Source: Hyphomicrobiales bacterium (lineage in GTDB: Bacteria > Pseudomonadota > Alphaproteobacteria > Rhizobiales > Aestuariivirgaceae). Taken from it: DNA of 5,872 bases. The stretch is from positions 1 to 5,872 of the forward strand of contig JANXRO010000367.1 in assembly GCA_025356765.1 (NCBI GenBank), written 5' to 3'. Under the pieces are notes generated by a model. It was not told the origin of the DNA and did not search any database. It saw only the letters and a list, made by a program, of their open reading frames with translations. Below, one piece after another: positions 1 through 4,970 of the stretch. Position 1 is the stretch's first letter. Each line of letters opens with the position of its first letter. The position numbers and the translations under genes are program-made.

Positions 1-195
1 ACATCAACCTTCGCGTTGAACAATGTCACCCTGCCCTTTGCCTTATCCATCGCCAACAAAGGCTGGAAAAAAGCGCTGCATGATGATGCCCATTTGCGCA
101 ACGGCCTGAATGTGGCCATGGGCCATGTAACCTATAAAGCCGTGGCCGAAGATTTGGGCTATGCCTATGTCAAAGCCGAAACCCTGCTGGCCTAA
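1..195 (+). CDS. ald: Alanine dehydrogenase, C-terminal fragment (5' end outside window)
   Basis: The reading frame is open from base 1 and ends at TAA 193-195, giving the last 64 residues. It begins TSTFALNNVTLPFALSIANK and continues with GWKKAL, then LRNGLNV, then VTYKAVAEDLG. This matches the conserved C-terminal tail of bacterial alanine dehydrogenase (usual length about 370 residues), in which an ARTST-x-ALNN-x-TLP segment closes the catalytic domain. The enzyme interconverts L-alanine and pyruvate plus ammonia using NAD(H) in the cytoplasm. The catalytic Lys/His/Asp residues and the NAD-binding Rossmann fold lie outside the window. The stop falls only 3 bp before the convergent end of the oxygenase gene, and I see no clear terminator between them. 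Family recognition is from memory of the conserved tail, without a search. Confidence 0.9.
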   Translation, partial: TSTFALNNVTLPFALSIANKGWKKALHDDAHLRNGLNVAMGHVTYKAVAEDLGYAYVKAETLLA

Positions 196-198
196 GGC

Positions 199-1122
199 TT
201 ACATGCCCTTTTTGGTTTGCAAATAATAGTTGGCATTTTTGCCATAGATCATTCCACGAATAACCCTGCGCAAGGTTTCAGATTTGCGCAGGGGCATTAA
301 TGCCACCTGCATAACATCATGCAAAACAACTTTTATTGCATCCCATGCAGGCTGCGTGCCCGGCGGCTTTTGTGCAAAGCCATAATGGCGCAATGTGCCA
401 TTCATCAACCTGATTTTGTTGAGGCGTTTCACTTCTGGCGTTTTCCATGTCATCGCCATGGATATTGAATAGGTGTTACCCGTGCTCACCCAATGCGGAA
501 TTGTATAAGGCATGTAAACCGCATCGCCGGGCTTTAATGTGTGCAAGGTTGAACGCTGTTCAAAACTTTCATCATAGCGGCGGTTGCGGTGAACGGCTGG
601 CGAAATTTCCATGTCTTCTTCACTGACCAAAACACAACCCGAATTATCAAATGTGCGAACGAATTTATCGCCTTTGATTTGGATCAGAATGTTCTCTTCC
701 ATATCAATATGAAAAGGCGTTGTGGCTTTGGCAGATGATACGAAAATAAAACCTTCAACATCTGAATAATCACCCACTTTGCGGCCTGCGGCTTCATTGG
801 CCTCGCGCACAAATTGGTGCAGCATTTTGCCATAAGCCGGATCATTTTCCACATGCTTGATCACCATCCAAGCACTGGCAGTCTCAATGGATTTGATCAC
901 ATCTTCGGCGGCCATATTGATTTTTGGAATGTCTTCTGGTTTCACCCCAACGGCAACTTTGCCTGAATTATATTCGATGGCATCAGCCGGCATAGACTTT
1001 GCCAATTGCACCAGACGCGCCAATGAAAACAACGGATTGTCGGCAAGTTTATGTTGCAGTTGAAATGGTTTTTTCAGAAAGTTTTTATGCGCAACTGCTT
1101 TGTCAACCACCACAATGCTCAT
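199..1122 (-). CDS. Cupin-like / JmjC-type domain protein, candidate Fe(II)/2-oxoglutarate oxygenase
   Basis: This is a 307-residue protein with no signal peptide or clear membrane segment, so probably cytoplasmic. The core resembles cupin_8/JmjC (FIH-like) oxygenases. TPFHIDMEEN supplies an HxD pair (H138, D140) at the start of a strand pattern continuing ILIQIKGDKFVRTFD. KPGDAVYMPYTIPHWV (about 197-212) supplies the distal histidine H210, as in an HxD...H iron-binding facial triad. Residues 1-115 are mostly helical with no recognised motif. The C-terminus (about 277-307) is strongly basic and ends YYLQTKKGM. The start ATG at 1122 is well supported: an AGAAGGAA ribosome site lies 6 bases upstream, and the ATG overlaps the stop of the acyltransferase gene (ATGA), so the two are probably translationally coupled. 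The fold class is inferred from motifs. The substrate is unknown, and a non-catalytic cupin role is possible. Confidence 0.72.
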   Translation of the reverse strand: MSIVVVDKAVAHKNFLKKPFQLQHKLADNPLFSLARLVQLAKSMPADAIEYNSGKVAVGVKPEDIPKINMAAEDVIKSIETASAWMVIKHVENDPAYGKMLHQFVREANEAAGRKVGDYSDVEGFIFVSSAKATTPFHIDMEENILIQIKGDKFVRTFDNSGCVLVSEEDMEISPAVHRNRRYDESFEQRSTLHTLKPGDAVYMPYTIPHWVSTGNTYSISMAMTWKTPEVKRLNKIRLMNGTLRHYGFAQKPPGTQPAWDAIKVVLHDVMQVALMPLRKSETLRRVIRGMIYGKNANYYLQTKKGM

Positions 1123-2219
1123 GATATTTTCCTTCTGGTCAATTGATAGTAAATTGATTTGGCCTTGTCGCGCAGCTGCTGTTTAATATTCAACGCCTTC
1201 AACGTAAGCGCAAAGCGCCGCTGGCTCACGCTTTCTCCAGCAACCAAAATATCTGCCATGGCAATTCTGTCGCGCCAAATGCGGTCAATCATCGGATGAT
1301 TGGGAATGGCACTGGAATCAACACGCTTGATTTTTTTCTCGGCAAAGAAGCTTTCCGTTGCATCGAGAATAAGCAAAACACCGGGCGAGAATTTTGCAAA
1401 ATTCTCATCATATGCAATTTTGCCAAGCCACGCCTGATCGCCTTCAACAATGGCATAAAGCACCGCAAGAGGCTTGCCATCCAATGCCAATCGCCAAAAC
1501 CGAAGCTTATCACCCGCAGCCAGATTGATCATGGAAGCGCGAAATGCGAATTGCAAGTCAGCGTCGTTCAACAATGCTGTGCCGCGTTTGCCTTTCCAGC
1601 CAGCGGCTTCAAGTTCCAGCAGGTCCCTAGTAAACTGCTCAAGTCCAGTGGAGCCTTTCAAATCATCAAGCGTTAGCTTGCCTTGCTCGCTCAATCGATT
1701 ACGCAACCGCTTAAATTCCTTGCGGCGCTTCTGATCAAAGTTTTTGGCCATCCATGAATCAAATGTGCCTGTTGTTAAAAGGCAGGCGCGTTGCCAACTT
1801 TGAGTGATGGTAAAATGCTCTGCCAATTCTTTCAGAGCTTCGAAAAATTTGCCCTCGCTTGGAAGCGCCTTGAATAAAAATGGCTTGGTTTGATTTTTGA
1901 GAAAAGCTGTCAACGTTTCATCATGGGCTGATGATGCCACATGGGGCACACCGCTGGCCAACAGCGGGGACACAAAACTAGATTCCACCAAGCGTGTTGA
2001 AACAAAGGGCAAAGCCATCAATGTGGATGTTTCATTTTCGATCAAAAGCAAACTTGAATCGTCGCGCTTGCTCAAAATGGGAAGCAACAGTTCTGGCGCG
2101 TTAAAACCAGCGGGCTCCAAGGCAAAGCGCGTTAAAGCACGCCAGCCGCCTGCCCGTGCATGGCCAGCACCGCCGCTGACCACGTTAATTTTCAAATTTT
2201 TCCAATATCCTGCCAACAT
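1119..2219 (-). CDS. GNAT-superfamily (BioF2-like/CelD-type) N-acyltransferase
   Basis: This 366-residue protein has the two-part layout of BioF2-like/CelD acyltransferases (Pfam Acetyltransf_6). An N-terminal GNAT-like half (about 45-150) contains APELLLPILSKRDDSSLLLIE. The better conserved C-terminal half (about 155-325) contains DQKRRKEFKRLRNRL, then LELEAAGWKGKRGTALL, then FWRLALDGKPLAVLYAIVEG, then KFSPGVLLILDATESFF and the DSSAIPNHPMIDRIWRDR block. Such proteins move acyl groups from acyl-CoA, or amino-acyl groups, to amines or sugars; the substrate cannot be told here. The C-terminal tail is basic (RDKAKSIYYQLTRRKIS). ATG 2219 is the best start, although its ribosome site is poor: GAGG is only 1 base away and CAGAG 8 bases away. 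A TTG at codon 2 or codon 9 remains possible. It is the first gene of a two-gene unit, behind a TATAAT box at 2274-2279. Confidence 0.78.
   Translation of the reverse strand: MLAGYWKNLKINVVSGGAGHARAGGWRALTRFALEPAGFNAPELLLPILSKRDDSSLLLIENETSTLMALPFVSTRLVESSFVSPLLASGVPHVASSAHDETLTAFLKNQTKPFLFKALPSEGKFFEALKELAEHFTITQSWQRACLLTTGTFDSWMAKNFDQKRRKEFKRLRNRLSEQGKLTLDDLKGSTGLEQFTRDLLELEAAGWKGKRGTALLNDADLQFAFRASMINLAAGDKLRFWRLALDGKPLAVLYAIVEGDQAWLGKIAYDENFAKFSPGVLLILDATESFFAEKKIKRVDSSAIPNHPMIDRIWRDRIAMADILVAGESVSQRRFALTLKALNIKQQLRDKAKSIYYQLTRRKIS
1129..1136 (-). promoter_or_regulatory. Ribosome binding site of the cupin-like gene
   Basis: The minus strand reads AGAAGGAA, ending 6 bases before the ATG at 1122. 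It lies inside the last codons of the upstream acyltransferase gene. It is the best Shine-Dalgarno match of the unit and fixes the start of the second gene. With the ATGA overlap it suggests reinitiation or coupled translation. Confidence 0.75.
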
Positions 2220-2273
2220 GCCTCAAACTCTGCAAATTTCAGGCCAAACTAAACAGCAGAGATAAAGCAAAGC

Positions 2274-2279
2274 ATTATA
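2274..2279 (-). promoter_or_regulatory. Candidate -10 box (TATAAT) for the acyltransferase/oxygenase unit
   Basis: The minus strand reads CCTATAATGC here, an exact TATAAT hexamer. It sits 54 bases before the acyltransferase ATG and just past the T-tract of the L32 terminator. A transcript starting about 7 bases downstream would have a leader of roughly 45-50 bases. The -35 position at 17-base spacing falls in the T-rich terminator tail (GTTTTT) and is a poor match to TTGACA, so only the -10 is convincing. Confidence 0.5.
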
Positions 2280-2286
2280 GGCATGG

Positions 2287-2319
2287 TTTAAAAACAAAAA
2301 ACCGGCCAAGGCCGGTTTT
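2287..2319 (-). terminator. Rho-independent terminator of rpmF (mtgA-rpmF unit)
   Basis: The arms AAAACCGGCC (2298-2307) and GGCCGGTTTT (2310-2319) are perfectly complementary around a 2-base centre, in practice a GC-rich stem with a tetraloop. On the minus strand the stem is followed by TTTTTTGTTTTT, a strong uridine tract, starting 20-odd bases after the L32 stop. On the plus strand only four T's follow before AAATTTC, so the main direction is minus. It separates L32 transcription from the acyltransferase unit. Confidence 0.92.
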
Positions 2320-2339
2320 AAATTTCAATACAAACCAAA

Positions 2340-2525
2340 TTAAACGTCAGCTTTAACGTCCAAAACTTGACGGCCGCGATACATGCCAGTCTTCAAATCA
2401 ACATGGTGTGGGCGACGAAGTTCGCCAGATTTGGCATCTTCAATCCAGGTTACAGTTTGCATCTTTTGGCCTGAACGGCGCATACCAATGCGGCTTCTGG
2501 TCATTTTCTTGCGTGGTACAGCCAT
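2340..2525 (-). CDS. rpmF: 50S ribosomal protein L32 (bL32)
   Basis: This 61-residue basic protein starts MAVPRKKMTRSRIGMRRSG and contains SGELRRPHHVDLKTGMYRGR, the alphaproteobacterial form of L32, a structural protein of the large ribosomal subunit. It has no cysteines, so it belongs to the zinc-free type of bL32. The ATG at 2525 is chosen over an upstream in-frame codon at 2546 (seven extra residues, MFFRGLE) because bL32 proteins begin MAVP. An AGAGG ribosome site (2533-2537) also sits 7 bases ahead, inside that extension. The gene follows mtgA on the same strand with a 68 bp spacer and ends in a strong terminator. High expression would be expected, so a promoter of its own in the AT-rich spacer is likely, but only weak candidates are visible. 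Confidence 0.97.
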   Translation of the reverse strand: MAVPRKKMTRSRIGMRRSGQKMQTVTWIEDAKSGELRRPHHVDLKTGMYRGRQVLDVKADV

Positions 2526-2532
2526 TTCTAAA

Positions 2533-2537
2533 CCTCT
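2533..2537 (-). promoter_or_regulatory. Ribosome binding site of rpmF
   Basis: The minus strand reads AGAGG, 7 bases upstream of the MAVP start. It decides the start at 2525 rather than the longer reading frame from 2546. Confidence 0.75.
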
Positions 2538-2557
2538 GAAAAACAATAATAATATTT

Positions 2558-2580
2558 AAAAAGGCGTTGAAGCCCTTCAA
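2558..2580 (-). promoter_or_regulatory. Small hairpin and T-run in the mtgA-rpmF spacer (weak terminator or leader element)
   Basis: The minus strand carries TTGAAG-GG-CTTCAA (2567-2580), a 6-bp inverted repeat with a practical 5-bp stem. CGCC and then five T's follow. The stem is too AT-rich and the T's start too late for a strong terminator. It may reduce read-through from mtgA into rpmF, or the TTGAAG may act as a -35 element with the AT-rich TAAATA/TATTAT sequence downstream as a poor -10. This is a weak call. Confidence 0.25.
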
Positions 2581-2593
2581 TTCATAATCGGGC

Positions 2594-3313
2594 TTATAGA
2601 CGAGGATTCTGAGAGAGACAAGTCACATAAGCATCAATGCCCACCATTCGCAGCATGATATGATTTGCCAGCACTTTCACAAGGCCCGAAGGTTTGCCGG
2701 CATTGCGCTTAATTGGGTTTGGCAAAACCGCTGCCAATAACGCCGCTTCACGCCGCGTTAACTGTGCCGCTGATTTTTTGAAGTGATATTGGGCAGCCGC
2801 TTCTGCGCCATAAACCCCGGGCGCCCATTCAACAATGTTCAGATATACTTCCATCATGCGCCGCTTTGTCCAAACGCCGTCCATATAATAGGCCAGCGGA
2901 ATTTCGATGCCTTTACGAACATAGCTATGCCCCTCCCACAAAAACATATTTTTGGCGGTTTGCATCGAAATGGTGCTGGCCCCGCGCCGGGGTGAACCAT
3001 TGCCGGTGGCTTCGTGAAATTCCACCCAATCCACGCCGTGATGTTCACAAAACCGCTGGTCTTCTGAACTTACAACAGCATTCTCAAGATAAGGCGAAAT
3101 GTTATCAAGGCTAACCCAAGTTTTGTGAAGGCCATTGCCCGAAAACAACCGAAAAATCATCAAATTTGAAATGGGCACAGGCACCACGCCATAAACCAAT
3201 GTCATCACCAAAGGCCAAAGCACAATAAAGCCAATAACGCCCAAGGCCCAGCGTTGCCACCGCGACCGCAGACGCCAAAAGTTTTTTATGTTTTCAAACA
3301 GGCGAATGGTCAT
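2594..3313 (-). CDS. mtgA: Monofunctional biosynthetic peptidoglycan transglycosylase
   Basis: This 239-residue protein of the GT51 family polymerises glycan strands from lipid II at the periplasmic face of the inner membrane, without a transpeptidase domain. A basic cytoplasmic N-terminus (RLRSRWQRW) precedes one membrane segment at about 22-46. The GT51 motifs follow in order: SSEDQRFCEHHGVDW (catalytic Glu at 84), RRGASTISMQTAKNMFLW, RKGIEIPLAYYMDGVWTKRRMMEVYLN (second key Glu at 137), then EWAPGVYGAEAAAQYHF and LTRREAALLAAVLPNPIKRN. The length fits the MtgA family. ATG 3313 is preferred over an upstream in-frame start at 3511, which would add 66 residues read antisense to ispA. The ATG lacks a good ribosome site; the nearest, AGGAG, is 22 bases upstream. 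It lies just ahead of rpmF and diverges from ispA. Confidence 0.95.
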   Translation of the reverse strand: MTIRLFENIKNFWRLRSRWQRWALGVIGFIVLWPLVMTLVYGVVPVPISNLMIFRLFSGNGLHKTWVSLDNISPYLENAVVSSEDQRFCEHHGVDWVEFHEATGNGSPRRGASTISMQTAKNMFLWEGHSYVRKGIEIPLAYYMDGVWTKRRMMEVYLNIVEWAPGVYGAEAAAQYHFKKSAAQLTRREAALLAAVLPNPIKRNAGKPSGLVKVLANHIMLRMVGIDAYVTCLSQNPRL

Positions 3314-3370
3314 TGGTTGAATTCTGGCGTTATTGCTCCTAGGAACAGCACTAGCACGGGACGAAACACT
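3314..3370. promoter_or_regulatory. Divergent mtgA/ispA intergenic region
   Basis: Both genes read outward from these 57 bp, so the promoters of both should be here or inside the gene starts. TCCTAGGA is a perfect palindrome at its middle and provides AGGA/AGGAG on both strands. On the plus strand TTGAAT (3317-3322) with 17-base spacing to TAGGAA is only a marginal promoter. No convincing -10 is visible for mtgA. The assignment rests on gene layout more than on recognised boxes. Confidence 0.35.
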
Positions 3371-4243
3371 TTGGCAGCAACTGAAAAAACAGAATTTGAA
3401 ATTGCGCTTAATCAAGCGGCCCTTGCAGCAGAGGCAGCCCTTGATCGCCTTTTGCCGAACCAGAATGAAAACCGCCTGCACGCCGCCATGCGGTATGCGG
3501 CCTTGGGCCAAGGCAAGCGTTTGCGACCATTTTTTGTTTTAGAAAGCGCTAAGCTTTCAGGCGTGTCGCTTGAACGCGCCATGCCCGTTGCGGCGGCGCT
3601 GGAATGCATCCACTGTTATTCACTTGTACATGATGATTTGCCCGCGATGGACAATGATGATTTGCGCCGCGGCCTGCCCACAACCCACAAAAAATTTGAT
3701 GAAGCGACGGCAATTCTGGCGGGCGATGCGCTACTCACCATCGCGTTTGAAATTTTGGCTGATGCAGGCCAACCACCTGCCCTTATTGGCGCATTGGCCA
3801 AGGCCGCCGGACAAGCGGGCATGGTGGGCGGCCAAATGTTAGACATTGAGGCCGAGACAAAAAACTTCAGTTCCCTAGAAGAAATTTCGGCCATGCAATC
3901 TGGCAAAACGGGCGCATTGTTTGAATTTGCCTGCATCGCTGGGCCGATGATGGCGGGCCAAGATATGACGGCGCTGAAAACCTATGCCAAAAACATTGGC
4001 ATCGCATTTCAAATTGCTGACGACATTTTAGATGTGGAATCAACCGTTGCCGATCTGGGCAAAGCCACACAAAAAGATAAAGCCAAGGGCAAGGCCACCT
4101 TCGTAGATTTCTTAGGATTGGATGGCGCTAAAAAACACGCAAAACTTTTGGCAGAGGCCGCAAAAGCCGCGCTGGAACCTCATGGGGAAAGTGCGATCGT
4201 TTTGAGACAGGCAGCAGATTTTATCATTTCACGGCGGAAATAA
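3371..4243 (+). CDS. ispA: Farnesyl diphosphate synthase (short-chain polyprenyl synthetase)
   Basis: This 290-residue cytoplasmic prenyltransferase condenses IPP with DMAPP and then with geranyl diphosphate to make C15 farnesyl diphosphate, the primer for undecaprenyl, quinone and hopanoid chains. Visible motifs are GKRLRP (48-53), the first aspartate-rich motif DDLPAMDNDD (88-97) with the four-residue DDxxxxD spacing of bacterial FPP synthases, RRGLPTTHKKFDEATAILAGDAL, MVGGQMLDI, the second aspartate motif DDILD (217-221), and KGKATFVDFLG. ECIHCYSLVHDD ahead of the first motif is typical of IspA. The start is taken as TTG 3371 (MAATEKTEFEIALNQ), which gives the usual length. GGGA lies about 9 bases upstream, a weak ribosome site. 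No ATG lies in frame, and longer TTG starts (3254, 3317) run into or abut mtgA. The last 20 bp overlap the convergent hydrolase gene. Confidence 0.95.
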   Translation: MAATEKTEFEIALNQAALAAEAALDRLLPNQNENRLHAAMRYAALGQGKRLRPFFVLESAKLSGVSLERAMPVAAALECIHCYSLVHDDLPAMDNDDLRRGLPTTHKKFDEATAILAGDALLTIAFEILADAGQPPALIGALAKAAGQAGMVGGQMLDIEAETKNFSSLEEISAMQSGKTGALFEFACIAGPMMAGQDMTALKTYAKNIGIAFQIADDILDVESTVADLGKATQKDKAKGKATFVDFLGLDGAKKHAKLLAEAAKAALEPHGESAIVLRQAADFIISRRK

Positions 4244-4970
4244 AAGCCTTGGCCTCAGCATAGGAGTTGACCAGATGCACGCGGCCCTGTGAAATGACAT
4301 AGAGCCATTTCATTTTTTCCGAACTGGCAATGTCTTCCGGCGTGGTGCTTAACAATTCTTCAGTGTCTGTTGGTTTTAAGCCATCCTTGAAAATCACTGA
4401 TTGCAGATCACCTTTTTGCCTGGCCATCACATCCAGCAAGCCAAATTGAATATAGCCGCTGCAAATAAATTTGGCAGGTTTCCATTTGCGCAGTTGTGGC
4501 GATTTTTCTGTAAGGCGTGACCAGCCCAATTTGATGCCAAACAAAATTGTCATGGCCAAACCCAACGCGCGCCGAAAGTCATACCGCTTGTGCACATCAT
4601 CTAACAATCGGCCACCGACATTTTTGAAAAACGTTTTGCTGAAATCGTGGTTTTTAAACCGCATCACAGCCACAGCTTCGCTTGGCGATTTTCCGGTAAT
4701 ATAATTTTCGAAATTGGCAACACCCACGCCCTCATAAAGACTTTCCAACACGAAGGTGCTGTAAAAGCCTTCTGATTTGCGCGGCGTTAAAAATAAATAG
4801 GCCGCATGGCTGAAAAAACTGGCCGTAGTTTTGCGAATAATCCACGATGACAATGTTGGGCTGCGCGACAACAGAATATCACCGCGATCAAGATAGCGTT
4901 CTGCATCGCTTAAAAATTCTTTCACCGACATGGGAAAGTGCGGAAGCTCATCCCCAGCGTTTTGCAACAT
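4224..4970 (-). CDS. YiiX/YebB-like permuted NlpC/P60 cysteine hydrolase (peptidase C92-type)
   Basis: This 248-residue protein has the order of parts expected of circularly permuted NlpC/P60 (YiiX-like) enzymes, with histidine first and cysteine late. RGDILLSRSPTLSSWIIRKTTASFFSHAAYLF has His55, VLESLYEGVGV has Glu76, RYDFRRAL (129-136) matches the usual YD-x2-F element, and KFICSGYIQFGL has Cys170. These would form a Cys/His site for peptide, amide or acyl-ester hydrolysis; the substrate is unknown. There is no signal peptide. A hydrophobic stretch at 137-149 may pack in the fold or touch membrane. ATG 4970 is favoured by GGAAG 3 bases upstream, which makes it overlap ispG by 23 bp. ATG 4931 (16 residues before GDIL, no clear ribosome site) is the main alternative, and a start at 5012 is less likely. 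Co-transcription with ispG is probable. Confidence 0.65.
   Translation of the reverse strand: MLQNAGDELPHFPMSVKEFLSDAERYLDRGDILLSRSPTLSSWIIRKTTASFFSHAAYLFLTPRKSEGFYSTFVLESLYEGVGVANFENYITGKSPSEAVAVMRFKNHDFSKTFFKNVGGRLLDDVHKRYDFRRALGLAMTILFGIKLGWSRLTEKSPQLRKWKPAKFICSGYIQFGLLDVMARQKGDLQSVIFKDGLKPTDTEELLSTTPEDIASSEKMKWLYVISQGRVHLVNSYAEAKAFISAVK

Noticed and set aside
186..220. Possible two-way terminator between ald and the cupin-like gene
   Set aside because: Only 3-4 bp pairings around GGC/GCC are present, inside or next to coding sequence, which is not enough to call.
1296..1676. Plus-strand open frame of 126 residues inside the acyltransferase gene
   Set aside because: This is a shadow frame: the minus strand carries the conserved acyltransferase blocks and the plus product resembles nothing.
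1897..2265. A 122-residue plus-strand open frame opposite the acyltransferase start
   Set aside because: It is antisense to a recognisable gene, with no motif and no ribosome site that stands out. It also covers the minus-strand leader.
2526..2546. Seven-residue extension of L32 (MFFRGLE)
   Set aside because: bL32 begins MAVP, and the extension covers the ribosome binding site of the ATG at 2525.
3254..3370. Longer IspA starting at TTG 3254
   Set aside because: It would overlap the start of divergent mtgA, and the extra residues do not resemble any IspA N-terminus.
3314..3511. A 66-residue N-terminal extension of MtgA
   Set aside because: It is read antisense to ispA coding sequence. MtgA proteins start shortly before the membrane segment, as the ATG at 3313 gives.
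4226..4241. ATTTC...GAAAT inverted repeat at the ispA/hydrolase junction as a two-way terminator
   Set aside because: The stem is only 5 bp and AT-rich, with no proper T-tract on either strand.
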